Positions 11,400-23,224 of a stretch of DNA of 64,000 nucleotides are shown here, one piece after another. Source of the stretch: Malachius bipustulatus. Lineage: Eukaryota; Arthropoda; Insecta; Coleoptera; Melyridae. The stretch covers positions 13,308,014 through 13,372,013 of the forward strand of contig OU342638.1 of the NCBI GenBank assembly GCA_910589415.1, in the 5' to 3' direction. The notes beneath the pieces were generated by a model. It was not told the DNA's origin. It did not search any database and saw only the letters and a program-made list of their open reading frames with translations. Made by a program: the position numbers and the translations under genes. Every line of letters starts with the position of its first letter. The first letter of the stretch is position 1.

Positions 11400-11696
11400 T
11401 CTCGGAAACCGTGGGATAAAAGGTTGGTTAAATAGGGAAAACGTTGGGCAACTAGAAGAACGATAATACAATGACAGAAAGAGATTTCAAAAATTATATT
11501 GATTTTCAAATTATTATGAAGAAAACAAAATTTTAAATTTTCGCTTTTCTTATTTTATTGACGTTTTTATCGAAGATTGGGAAAAACTGAAACCACATTT
11601 TTATTGCAGTTATTGACCAGCTTTATTTTTGCAATGGATTTTTTTTCAAAAATTGCAAGATTTTTTAATTTTTAGTTTAACGATATGCCATACATA

Positions 11697-11860
11697 GGCC
11701 CGTATTCAACGATAAATATAACCCCTGGGGTTATATTTTGGAACATGTCATTGGGTTAAAATTCGTAGCATTCGTAGGGTTTGAGCATTAGACCAATCGC
11801 TGTCAGAAAATTCAAAATATAACCCCAGAGTTAAATTTTGAAGTGTGATGAATACGGACA
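11697..11860. mobile_element. PIF/Harbinger-like MITE copy 1
   Basis: Ends GGCCCGTATTCA / TGAATACGGAC, internal ATAACCCCTGGGGTTAT palindrome, and a 3 bp flank ATA on both sides. Three-base duplications with GGCC-type ends fit PIF/Harbinger. No transposase is present. Confidence 0.75.
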
Positions 11861-11951
11861 ATAGTGGTCAAATGTGTTTCGAACAATAGTTTTTGACATC
11901 ATCAGTCTAATATCACCTTAATGCGGATCTGTGCTGTTATTAAACTTCTTA

Positions 11952-12072
11952 GGCCCGTATTCATCAATAAATATAACCCCTGGGGTTATATTTTGGAACA
12001 TGTAACTCGTAGCGTTCGTAGGGATTGAACATTAGACCAATCAGCTGTCAATCAGTTTGATGAATACGGACA
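11952..12072. mobile_element. PIF/Harbinger-like MITE copy 2
   Basis: Same ends as copy 1 with TTA flanks on both sides. It lacks about 40 bp of the right half and sits at the axis of the larger palindrome. Confidence 0.75.
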
Positions 12073-12201
12073 TTAGACTTTACTCATCGTCATCAAAATC
12101 CGTCAAGTTCAAGCAGTTTAAAAAGAGCACAGATCCGTATTAAGGTAAAATTAAACTGATGATATCAATAGCTATTGTCCGAAACACGTTTGAACCACTA
12201 T

Positions 12202-12369
12202 GGCCCGTATTCATCAATAAATATAACCCCTGGGGTTATATTGTGGAACATATGTGATTGGTTTAAAATTCGTAGCGTTCGTAGGGTTTGAGCATTATTA
12301 GACCAATCAGTTGTCAGAAAATTCAAAATATACCCAGAGTTATATTTTGAAGTTTGATGAATACGGACA
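12202..12369. mobile_element. PIF/Harbinger-like MITE copy 3
   Basis: Same ends and centre as copy 1. The flanks are TAT and TAA, an imperfect duplication. It lies opposite copy 1 in the mirror arm. Confidence 0.7.
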
Positions 12370-12690
12370 TAATATGTGTATGAAGTAAAATATCTTTCAA
12401 TTTTTGCAAAAAAATCCAGGTCCGTATTAAAAAAAAAGTTCAGTCCAGCTCTGCAAATATGAATTATCAGATAAAAAAAAAACTGACGTGGCAAAAATAA
12501 AGCTGGTCAATTTAACTACAATGAAAATGTGGTTTCAGTTTTTCCAAATCTTGAATAATAACGTCAATAAATCAGAAAACCTAGAATTGAAGATTTTGGT
12601 TTTTTTTCAAAATAATCGAAAATCAAAAATAAAGTTCTTCTGGTTGCCCAACTTTTTCTCCATTTAACCGACTTTGTATCTCATGCGGTT

Positions 12691-13216
12691 CATGATCCCC
12701 ATGCTGTTCATTCTTATCTTGGACACGGCCAGTGTATAAGCTACGTGACGTGTTTACTTGGCTCGAGCCGCAGACGGGTGGAATTTTTTTTATTAAGCTT
12801 AAGAGAAAGATTTTTTAGACATCCTTTCTTTTAGAAGACTTTATTTTTATTATACTGCTGATTTCAGTTTAATCATTACGTAGGTTACTCCTCATGCCGT
12901 AATTTATGATAATAGGCGCTCATTCATGTATAATAGCAGTCAATAAATCACAGCTCAGCCTGCTGTGAGATATTTTAGAAAAAAAGTCACGAGTAAGAGC
13001 CAATCACGATTCGACAGGTTCTGGAAGTCACGGCTAAGATGATAATGACATGAACATTTTCGAACAGCAAACGAAGTAACATCCATTGCACTCCATTGCG
13101 GTTTTGTTTTAAGTTGTATTCGACTGTCAGTTTATTTTATTATTAACTCACTCAATAAGCTTAGTTGGCACTAGTGGTGCATGCGTGTTATTAACAACCA
13201 TAGATAATAATCATTG
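12691..13216. other. Unassigned stretch
   Basis: No gene or repeat recognised. Confidence 0.35.
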
Positions 13217-13414
13217 AGGGTGTCCCAGCTCATTCGAGTCGGTCTCTGCGTAGATGAAACGATGTATTTTTTTTTTTGAAAATACAACTAAAGGATCACA
13301 ATGGCGATTATTTAAAATTATTTTCATTTATACAGATGAGTGTCCCATATATATGAGAGTGGCATATCAATCCATGATAATAATATGCCTCGAATGAACT
13401 GGGCGATCACCCTG
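13217..13414. mobile_element. Short deleted foldback related to 55943-56793
   Basis: GGGTGTCCCAGCTCATTCGAG at the left mirrors CTCGAATGAACTGGGCGATC at the right. Internal blocks (ATCACAATGGCGATTATTTA, GTGTCCCATATATA) match the 851 bp foldback at 55943. It is about 200 bp, so most of the arms are gone. Confidence 0.7.
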
Positions 13415-15472
13415 CTAGTTGTATGATGATTTTCTCATGAAATCATAGAAAAAATAGCGTCTTCTTCAAGCGGAGGATGGGTATTATTCACTTGGACGTA
13501 TCAAAATATTTATTGGAGCTCAAACGACATGAGATGAGAGAATATCTCGTTATTAGATAATTGAATTATTTATTACAATCGAGTTTCATTTCATAGACTC
13601 ATTTATTTTTACTGACTAAGATTGCAACAGTTTTATCGTTAATAGGCACAATTTATTGTTTCTGTTATCAGACAAGGGAATTACTCAAGTACTTAGGTAG
13701 GTACTTAAGCAATAACAATGGAGTTGTTTATAAGTAGGTACACCTATAAAAACCTTGCTGTTAGCACATTTAAAATTTTACCTCAACAATTAGGCGCTAT
13801 CATAAAAAAATCTGTCAGGTCAAAACTTTTTTAAATATTTCAAAGGGTGGGGGTACCGATTTTCAGATTTTTTGTTCAAAAAATCCTGCTCTTGGTAATT
13901 TTGTTTTGTTTTTTTGCGAATTCTGTTATTATGTTTATTGATTTTGTTATGTTTTTTTTTTGCAAAAAAAGATGTCTAGACTTAACCAGAACCTGACTCT
14001 TTCAAATTTAATCCATCCGATTAGTGAATACTCGTCTATCCAAAAGCCCACGAAGCGTTATAATACGCAATCGCAGGATTCAAGAAACCGAGGACTGGCT
14101 AGACGCGCTTGTCTACTGATCGGTTATCACGTCACGACAATGTCAGCGTTTTTAGCGCGTTTGAATTGTTTGAGAGAAGATTTTTACGTGGCGTGTTTAA
14201 TTTTGATAATTGATTTAAAACAAATTATTGATCGGCATTTGAACTCAACTTTATCTCTTTCTATTTCTTTCCAGACTTTCATCCAGAGCGTTTCCATTCG
14301 AGTTTCAAACAACCAATAAGGAGTTTTATTTCATTTCTAGTCGAAGATAACTTTTTTTAATCGCAAGAATGTGTAGTAACAGAAGAGGTGAGTTTATTTA
14401 TCTTTGAACTCTATTTATTTATTTATTTTTTTTATTTAATTTGCTTGACTTTTGAACTTTTAATAATTATCCTCTCTAGCATTTTTTTTTATATCAACCT
14501 ACCTGCTTTTTTTTCTTTTTCTTAGAAAGTGACATTGTAATGCTTATATGGTGGCGTTGAAGTTTATTTACGCGTATCTTACATCAATTAAAAATCGTTT
14601 TCTCGAGTTAAAATTCCTAGCGACCTTTTTCAAAAAGTATCGCGTATAAATGTACAGACCCTTGATCGGTGTAAAATGGGCATCACCTGAAAGGAGCGTC
14701 GCACGCACGAAAAGCGTCTACCTGTAGAATTTACCTTATCTAAATTCTATCCTTTTATCTTTTCCCGTGCCAGTATCTTTTTAAAGAAAGAAGTGAAACC
14801 GCTTCTAGCAATTTATATTAACTAAATTTGAGTCTGAAACTAAAAACCGAAGAGTATTTGGATCCGTTCGAGAAACTAGGTACATTTCAAAAAGACCCGA
14901 TTTAATTGCGCTGCGATTGTGTGATTTTTTCACGGACAGGGAAGAATTATCCTCAACATCAAGCTAAAATCCAAGCTTGTTTGCCCGATTAAATAAGAGT
15001 GTTTCTGATAAATAATTGTCCGGCAGTGACCGACCTCAACATCGAACGTTGTGTGGCGATTTGATTTTAATGTATTAATTTAATAATTCCACTTCATCCC
15101 CCAATTCGTAATAGAGAAACAACCGATTGCTGTTCAACTACAGGTTCATTCTCTTGGTCGACCTACTTTGAGAAGGTACCTAAAAAGAACGAACACCAGC
15201 AACGTTTACTGTAAGTAAAGTTTCCTTTTGATACCTGAAGAGCTCTAGATTAAAGGAGCGAACCGAACTTTCCTTTTATGCCATTATCAGGAAATTAATA
15301 CCGATCTCCAGAATCCAGTTTATAAGTTTGAGTTTGGTGGTAACGAAGACAAATCAATGAAAGTAGAAGTGTTTTCATATTTCATGTTTTATTAATTATT
15401 AAGTTTTAGTGTATTTTTTTATTAATCCAACTTACTTTTTCAAGAAATGATTATCTCGTTTGTTTCTTCTTA
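13415..15472. other. Unassigned stretch upstream of the LINE
   Basis: A 119-codon plus-strand ORF at 13960-14319 has no motif, and a GTGAGT-type donor follows near 14387. It could be a 5' exon, but nothing else supports it. The rest is AT-rich without a recognisable element. Confidence 0.3.
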
Positions 15473-16378
15473 GACCTGAAAGGAGCTTATGACTCAGTTA
15501 ATTTAGAAATTCTCTTCAACGATGAATTAGTGAGAATTGGAGTTGATAGTGGAAGTGCTTGTAATCTACTAAATATCTTTATTGGGAGGGAAATATACGT
15601 TATTAGAGATCAATACAACGAACTGAGTGGACCTAGGCTGGTCTACAACGGTCTCCCTCAGGGCTCTATTCTAAGCCCGATCCTTTTTAATGTCTATACG
15701 TCCGATTTGCATGATAAGTTTGACAATAATATCAAATTGGTACAATACGCTGATGACATTTGTGTATATGTTAGCCGTAGGAAGTATGAACAATGCTTAA
15801 GTGACCTGGAAAATGTGGTTCAAACGCTAAAAAAATGGCTGAGTGAAAAGGGTCTAACGATGTCTACAGAAAAGTCTGCAGTCATGTGCTTCACTAGACA
15901 TCGACTAAGTCTAGGTACAAACATACACTTAGCAGAACTAGTTATACCCATAGTCAACCAATACAAATACTTGGGCATGGTATTAGACCCTAAATTGCTT
16001 TGGACCCGACACATACAACATGTCAAGAATCGCTGCGAAAGGGGTGTCAATATCCTAAAATGCGTTTCAAAAAAATCATGGGGAGCTGAGCCCAAAATAG
16101 CACTAATGTTATACAGGTCATTTATAAGGTCCATTATGGACTACGGCAGCATTTTATACGGATCCGCTTCCAATACAAATCTCAAAAAAATCGATCGCAT
16201 ACAGTATAGAGCCATTAGACTCTGTATTGGGGCGATGAATAAGACGTCTCCTTGTTATGCAATTCTGGCGGAAGCGAATGAACCCCCATTATATCTAAGG
16301 CGACAATATCTAGCCAATAAATACATAGTCCGTCTAAGAACATACAGCTCGTCATTAGCTAGGAGAATCAATATATAA
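15473..16378 (+). pseudogene. Jockey-type LINE reverse transcriptase, 5'-truncated
   Basis: The open frame begins DLKGAYDSVN, the first catalytic RT block, at 15473, so endonuclease and fingers are missing. It continues with GLPQGSILSPILFN and the YADD active site (about 15738), then CFTRHR, YKYLGMVLD and the thumb SIMDYGSILYG. The frame ends at 16378, where coding should continue into RNase H. The 5' truncation right at the RT core is typical of aborted target-primed insertion. Together with 16454-17167 and 18016-18344 it forms one LINE of about 2 kb before interruption. The copy is dead. Confidence 0.85.
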
Positions 16379-16453
16379 ATACAGAAGACCTAACTAATCC
16401 TTTCTGGATCCAGAAAAATTCACCTCCACTGTCAACAGCTTTACTCGCTACAA

Positions 16454-17167
16454 ATGAACTCTCTAACGGTATCAAATTTCAAAATTCTCTACCGAGATTT
16501 TTGTATAATTTCGACTTTATTTTTTTTTAAAGTAACTGTCATATATCCTTTATACAATGAAACGCCGTCCTGTAACCGAGCTGTTCTCTGGAATGCAATA
16601 AATCAAGCCAAGGGAAAAACAATAATATTCACCGATGGAAATAAAGACCGGCAAGGGGTGGGCAGCGCCTTTTGTATCCCAAATAAGAGAGTGGTGTGCC
16701 AGTCGCGGATCCCTGAAATTTGTAGTATTTTTACAGCTGAGGCTTACGCAATTGATGGTTCCCTGTCTTGGTGTATCGACAACAATATCCAGGAAACAAT
16801 TATTGTAGTATCGGATTCCAAATCAGTTCTTGAGAGTATTGGCAGTCAAACTGAGAAATGTTTCAAGAATCCTCTGATTTGCAAAATAAGATATTCCCTT
16901 TATCGGTTGATGAGAAACGGATTCATACCATTTTCATATGGGCAAAGGCTCACTGCGGGATTGTAGGTAATGAAATGGCCGATAGTGCTGCGAAAGAAGC
17001 ACGAATGTCGTCAACCTTTGTGAATACAGTCTGCTACTTAGATCTATTTCCTGCATTCAAGAAAAACATGATAAGTGAATGGAATAGGAGCTGGGCAAAG
17101 ATAGCCAGCGTCACTAAAAATCCATATTTTGCTATCCATAGAACTCTCCCCACCAATGCACCTCATA
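16454..17167 (+). pseudogene. LINE RNase H domain, frameshifted
   Basis: Reads KTIIFTDGNKDRQGVGSAF (D of the active site), FTAEAYAIDGSL (E), VVSDSKSVLESI (D), then shifts frame near 16900 to FIWAKAHCGIVGNEMADSAAKEA (H and D). This is the full catalytic set of the APE-LINE RNase H fold. The frame runs to the foldback insertion at 17168. Confidence 0.85.
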
Positions 17168-18015
17168 CAGGGAGAGTCATTGATATGGGAAAGCTCGATT
17201 ACACCTACACCATTAAAGATATCGAAATGAACCAAAAAGTGTTGTAAATGGGAGGGTAAAGTCTAGTTTGTAAAATTATTTTCAGATACATAGGATGGCC
17301 CAATATCTCTGTACGCCATACAACTTTGTTATTTTAAATAGGACACCCTCTATATTATTACATTTTCATATTATTTGAGAAAAGTCAAAAAGAATGGTTT
17401 GTAAAGTTGAAGTTTGTAATGAGCAATTTATGAGTTATAAACAAATGAAAATCGCGATTTTTCATTTTCAAAGCAGCTTATATTGAAAACGGCTCGAGAT
17501 ATGGAAAAACGGTTTACATGTCGCTGTCTTAATTTTTAATTTGGTATCCTATCATGTAGCTGAAATTTTTATACCGGGTGATGAAAATAATCAAATTTTT
17601 TACCACTCTGTATAAAAATTTCATCCATCCAATAGGATACCGCTTGAAAAGTTAAGATAGGAACATGAAAACCATTTTTCCATATCTCGAGCCGTTTTCA
17701 TATAAGCTGCTTTGAAAATGGAAAATCGCGATTTTCATTTGTTTATAACTCATAAATCGCTCATTACAAACTTCAACTTTACAAACCATTCTTTTTGACT
17801 TTTCTCAAACAATATGAAAATGTAATAATATAGAGGGTGTCCCATTTAAAATAACAAAGTTGTATGGCGTACAGCGATATTGGGCCATCCTGTGTATCTG
17901 AAAATAATTTTACAAACTGCACTTTACCCTCCCATTTACAGCACTTTTTGGTTCATTTCGATATCTTTAATGGTGTAGGTGCAATCGAGCTTTCCCATAT
18001 CAATGACTTACCCTG
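17168..18015. mobile_element. Foldback family C, copy 1 (848 bp)
   Basis: CAGGGAGAGTCATTGATATG at the left and CATATCAATGACTTACCCTG at the right pair over nearly the whole length, meeting near 17590. TA flanks at 17166-17167 and 18016-18017. It is inserted in LINE coding sequence between the RNase H domain and the C-terminal knuckle. Copies 2 and 3 are at 21440 and 33457. Confidence 0.92.
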
Positions 18016-18344
18016 TATATTCAAGTTTAATGTAGGCAAGAGATACTCGACAATAATAACGCGCCTGAAATTGAACCATGGCTGTTTTCCTGCACACTTA
18101 GGAAAATAATAAGATAGGAATAATAAACTCACCTCTTTGCCCACAAGATAACGTAGTAGCTGATCTAAATCATTTTTTTTTCAACTGTGTGAGCTACTTA
18201 CAAGAATCTCGAATTTTCATAGCTAAACTACTCCGTCTAAAAATTCAGTTACCCACCAGTATACATGTCCTATTAACAACAAACGATAAAGATGTATACG
18301 ACTTGATTGTAGACTTTGTGATTAGGACTGGAATTCCTCTGTAG
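18016..18344 (+). pseudogene. LINE ORF2 C-terminus after the foldback
   Basis: Reading resumes as FKFNVGKRYSTIITRLKLNHG, then, after stops, LCPQDNVVADLNHFFFNC (Cys/His knuckle) and VYDLIVDFVIRTGIPL with TAG at 18342. The 3' UTR and an A/T-rich tail follow to about 18480. Confidence 0.75.
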
Positions 18345-18572
18345 AATATTATATGTGTGGTTTATCAGAAATGATCAATGATCAGTTAAAACTTGTTTGT
18401 GGCTGAAGGACCTTCGTCCATAGCCAGTTCACAGATAATAAAATAATTTTTTTTTATTAAATCTTTTTTTAAATAAAAAATACAAATTGAATCACTTTAC
18501 GAAAATCACCGATCCTGACTCCCAGATCACGAAAAAGTGGTTTCCAAAATTCAACTCCCACGATATAATATA

Positions 18573-19015
18573 CCGGGTGGCTTAAATTATCTGTTCACCA
18601 TTGCTATAACTTCGTTGAAAAGCAATTGAAAGAAGGCTTTGTGAGATATATTCATTAAAATAAAAGAATTTTTAATAGAACACCTTGCATATTTTTGTAT
18701 TTTCATATTTCCTAAGAAAACCCAATATAGGAATGGTTTTTACAGTTGCAGTTTAAATCACCTAGGTTATGAGCTATAAAAAAGTGAAAATCTCAATTTT
18801 TTATTTTTAAAACAGTGTACATCGGAAACGACAAAAAATATCGGAAAACGGCTTACATGACTCTATCTTAACTTTTCATGTTATATTCGAGTGTGTGGTT
18901 TAAATTATAATACAGGGTAATGGAATAATTATCAGATTTAAATCACCCTGTATAAAAATTTCAAGTAAAGTAAATCACACTGTAAAGTAAAACATGAAAA
19001 GTTATATGTATATTC
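18573..19015. mobile_element. Truncated foldback
   Basis: TA then CCGGGTGGCTTAAATTATCT opens a left arm like the other foldbacks (GAGCTATAAAAAAGTGAAAAT, ACGGCTTACATGACTCTATC). The mirror arm stops after about 100 bp near 19015. Confidence 0.6.
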
Positions 19016-19559
19016 GATTTTTTTTTACATACATGTAATAAGTTTTATTACTTCTATCTCTCTCTTATTGGGAATAATGAAATAAAGGCGTAATTGCGTT
19101 TCTCTGAAAAAATAAAAGTTTTATTTACAAAATATTCCCCATAACAATAAACTTAATGAAAACTAAATTAATAATTATTAATTAAATTACTTATCAGTAA
19201 ATACAAGATTAATTCACCTGAAAAAATAAAAGAAACAACATTTAAAGCCTTTAATTCAGGTCTTGTTATTTCTCTCTAGGAAAGTTTATTTTTCACATCA
19301 TTGCTCTTCGACAGTCTGATCTGCACTGTACTGTTCCTCAGGTCTACAGCACTATTCACTCCATGCATTTTCCTATCTGACCTACTTAAATCTCGAGCAA
19401 AGTCCGTCAAACTGCAAACTGTTTATACAGCGGAAACTCCACTCATGAAATAGCGGCCTAAAAAAAATGTAAATATCCAATATAATAATAACAACCTAAA
19501 GAAAACTGATGACGGGAGTATATGAGTGTCCTTATTTTCTTTACATACATATTATACGC
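19016..19559. other. Unassigned AT-rich stretch
   Basis: No gene. Sequence is poor in longer ORFs. Confidence 0.4.
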
Positions 19560-20317
19560 TCCTGTAGCTTCATCATTCAAGATTAGTGAACGAAATTTTT
19601 CACTCTTGTGAAGCTTTGGGATGACGCTTTATTTTCGTCAAAAAATTTTCCCAAAATCGTGTTACTTCTAGAGGTGTCCCTCCAAATTTCCAAAAAAACC
19701 GTCAACGAGCCACGGTTTCTGGTCGCAGTTTTCAATCTAGGAGGCTGAAATTTTTGTGGGAGTAAGATATTCACAAGGAGTGGTCTTGTGCTGTATTTGA
19801 GCAAAATCGATCGTGGCGTTTCACAATGGCGGCGATTTAAATTTTCGAAAAAAATGCTAATTTTTGAACCCCTGTTATACAGTGTGACCCATTTGTTCTT
19901 GAAACACCCTGTAGAATCTTAATTTATGGTGCAATTTTAAAGAAATTTCTTTTAAATCATAGAGCTTGATAAACTATATTTTGGGAGCAAAAAACGTCTC
20001 ATTCCCACAAAATCCAAGGCCTACTAGATCAGTGTTTACTTGTAAAATCTCAAAAATTCATATTAGCGATTTTTTTTGAAAAAAACTGTGCACGCTACTG
20101 GATTCACCAGCCCTCAAAACGGTACTGTACTAAATTTTATTGCAAATGTCAGAGTAATAAGGATCTTGCAGTTATTTTAGAAATTCATAATAGAACTCCG
20201 AATTTTCATTAATTTATTCGAAAAGGTCAAGAGAGACAAAATAGAAATTGTACGTCTAGTTGGTGATAATGTAGGTACTTTAATTTTTTAATTATAAGTT
20301 TTTATTTATTTATTTTT

Positions 20318-20349
<32 letters not shown>

Positions 20350-21200
20350 CTTTTTTTTACTTTTTTTACTTTTTTTAATTTAAATTTTTACTTATGATAG
20401 CTTTTGACCTTTTTCAAATTAATTTATGAAAATTCGGAGTATTATTATGAATTTCTAAAATAACTACAAGATCCCTTTTACTCTGACATTTTCAATAAAA
20501 TTTAGTACAGTACCGTTTTGAGGGCTGGTGAATCCCGTGGCGTGTCCAGTTTTTTTCTAAAAAAATCGCTAATATGAATTTTTGAGATTTTACAAGTAAA
20601 TACTGATCTAGTAGGCCCTGGATTTTGTGGGAATGAGACGCTTTTTGCTCCCAAAATATAGTTTATCAAGCTCTATGATTTAAGAGAATTTTTTTTTAAA
20701 TCGCACTATAAGTTAAGATTCTACAGGGTGTTTCAAGAACAAATGGGTCACACTGTATGTATACGCTTGATAGAAAAATCTTTTAAACAAAATTAAAAGA
20801 GTGGAAGAATATTATTTGAAATTTCAGTTAATGCAATAAAATTTGCATTATTTCTAATAATAAGCCAGTGACGTGGGTAAGAAAAGGAAAAAAATGGCTA
20901 AATTACAATAACCGTTTATGAATGAGCCTATTTTTTAATGAATTTAACTGAAATTTTTACAGTAGACAACTATACTAATAGGCTCTAACTCTCAAAAATT
21001 TTAAAAAGTAAATAAGAAAAATGGCGGAGATATTCGAATTTTTTCACATGATGTTTATTTCTCCAAAATTTCAAATTTTCGGTTTTCAAACCCCTCTTTC
21101 ACTTTTTTCAAATTTATTAAAGATTGTAGTGTAAAAAATATTATTTTTCAAGTAAAGTTAGCCAGTGGCGGGTATAGTAAAAGGGGCAAAGTAGTTAAAT
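19560..21200 (-). repeat. Inverted copy of the 640 bp repeat, split by a foldback
   Basis: 19560-19879 and 20756-21200 are the reverse complement of 3500-5330: the GGTCGCAGTTTTCAATCTAG, AATGGCGGCG, GTGACGTGGGTAAGAAAAGG and AATGGCGGAGATATTCGAA landmarks appear in reverse order. The two parts join once the foldback at 19880 is removed. Confidence 0.8.
19880..20755. mobile_element. Foldback element, 876 bp, TA duplication
   Basis: CAGTGTGACCCATTTGTTCT at the left mirrors AGAACAAATGGGTCACACTG at the right. Internal blocks (CCTACTAGATCAGT, CAGCCCTCAAAACGGTACTG) also pair. The loop is a T-rich tract with TTTTTTTAC repeats near 20310-20380. TA flanks. Confidence 0.92.
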
Positions 21201-21439
21201 TTTGCCAAATTTTTTTGTTTAGTTAAATCTAAAAATCAACAAGGCAAAAAAATCAACAAATAAAAAGGCAACAAGGTTCCCTTTGCGGGAGTAATGTAAT
21301 AAAGTGTTTATGACGATTATTTAGGCTAGACTCACTTTCTTTGTAGTTTTCTGCTTGTAATTGATGTCTCCACTAAATTATTTTTTCTGGTTTTTTACTC
21401 AGCTTATGTAATAATAAGTCGAAGAGTTTTGGACATATA

Positions 21440-22290
21440 CAGGGTGAGTCATTGATATGGGAAAGCTCGATTACACCTATACCATTAAAGATATCGAAAT
21501 GAACCAAAAAGTGCTGTAAATGGGAGGGTAAAGTGCAGTTTGTAAAATTATTTTCAGATACACACAGGATGGCCCAATATCGCTGTACGTCATACAACTT
21601 TGTTATTTTAAATAGGACACCCTCTATATTATTACATTTTCATATTGTTTGAGAAAAGTCAAAAAGAATGGTTTGTAAAGTTGAAGTTTTTAATGAGCAA
21701 TTAATGAGTTATAAACAAATGAAAATCGCGATTTTCCATTTTCAAAGCAGCTTTTCTTAAAAACAGCTCAAGATAGAGGAAAACGGCTTACATGTTCCTA
21801 TCTTAATTTTTAATTTGGTATCCTATCATATAGCTGAAATTTTTATACCGGGTGATGAAAATAATCAAATTTTTTACCACTCTGTATAAAAATTTCATCC
21901 ATCCAATAGGATACCGCTTGAAAAGTTAAGATAGGAACATGTAAACCGTTTTTCCATATCTCGAGCCGTTTTCAATATAAGCTGCTTTGAAAATGGAAAA
22001 TCGCGATTTTCATTTGTTTATAACTCATAAATTGCTCATTACAAACTTCAACTTCACAAACCATTCTTTTTGACTTTTCTCAAACAATATGAAAATGTAA
22101 TAATATAGAGGGTGTCCTATTTAAAATAACAAAGTTGTATGACGTACAGCGATATTGGGTCATCCTGTGTATCTGAAAATAATTTTACAAACTGCACTTT
22201 ACCCTCCCATTTACAGCACTTTTTGGTTCATTTCGATATCTTTAATGGTGTAGGTGCAATCGAGCTTTCCTATATCAATGACTTACCCTG
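21440..22290. mobile_element. Foldback family C, copy 2 (851 bp)
   Basis: Near-identical to copy 1, with ends CAGGGTGAGTCATTGATATG and TATCAATGACTTACCCTG and TA flanks at 21438 and 22291. It is fully palindromic and non-coding. Confidence 0.92.
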
Positions 22291-23224
22291 TATATTTTGC
22301 AGCTGTAAAGCTGGAAAATGTTACTGTTTACATTCCGCTGCTCAGAAACTGATTTATTGACTATAATTTGGAACCCTTCTCCTGAAATACAGCTCGAAAA
22401 AATTATACCAATACCTATTATTGTTTATTAGTATTAGTTAAATGTCTTAGATTAAATTTTTTAACTTTAATTTGCCATCTAGAGAAAAATTCAGGAGGAA
22501 TAAATGGATAACTTAAGCATATACCTACTCGTGATTCGACGTACCGCAACAATCCACTTTTTCCGTCATTCTATTTGCCACGATAAAGTCGGAAAGCCGT
22601 AACGACGTAATTCGCGATTTCGTCATTCACGCGATTTACTAATAAAGTATAAATAAATAAATAAATAAATAATAATAAAGTCTCCCGATTTTTTTTTATC
22701 CCTGAACGACCTCATGTTTGCAATGAGAAATACATTAAAATGAATAGTGGGCACGCGCGGTACTTGACGCATCGAATTGTCAAGTTTACCTACGTGGTGG
22801 CGCCACTATAGTTATACTTATTTAATCTCTACTAATTTCACAGTAAACCACTACGCTTATATATGACCAGACTACGGAAAATTTCAGAAAGCCAATTTCA
22901 AAATCGGTGAAAATGATCATAATTAAATCGCGTGAATATACACTATTTATGCGATTGATGCGATTTATGCGATTTTTTTGTTGAAAAGTTAAAAACAGCC
23001 GACATATTGAGCAAAAACTATTCCTAGTGAAATTCCAGATGGCGGCTAACGCCGGAGTGGAATTGCGTCGCGATTTTGAATTTAGACTTATACCGGTAGT
23101 TTTTGCACGGTTAAGCTTTTTTTGTGACTAACTCGACTGGGCTATTTGTGTGTAATGTGTGTATTTAAAATCTCGGAGCATTTAATAAGAGATGAACTCA
23201 CCGGAATTTTCTTTTATTTTCTAG
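22291..23224. other. Upstream region of the first DUF4780 gene
   Basis: Contains an (AAAT)n run near 22645-22670 and a dispersed repeat at 22845-22990 that pairs with 3330-3445. From about 23160 the sequence is shared with the stretch before the second DUF4780 gene (GTGTATTTAAAATCTCGG). An ATGGCGGCTAACGCCGG word near 23037 could be part of a first exon, but its splice phase does not fit. Confidence 0.4.

Larger units (their letters stand above)
11400..12690. repeat. Large palindrome with three symmetric MITE insertions
   Basis: The outer arms near 11440-11640 (TTGGGCAACTAGAAG, CTGAAACCACATTTTTAT) pair with 12490-12665 (CTTCTGGTTGCCCAA, ATGAAAATGTGGTTTCAG). The inner arms 11865-11945 pair with 12110-12200 (AGCACAGATCCG...AAACAC). 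MITE copies 1 and 3 lie at mirror positions and copy 2 sits at the axis. Nothing is coding. Confidence 0.8.

Noticed and set aside
13960..14319. 119-codon ORF with a downstream donor-like GTGAGT
   Set aside because: No motif, low complexity tail and no acceptor partner; left as unassigned.
17864..18109. Recurring small ORFs with CVSENNFTNCTLPSHL (also 21373, 22139, 34154)
   Set aside because: They lie in the arms of family C foldbacks and simply repeat with them.
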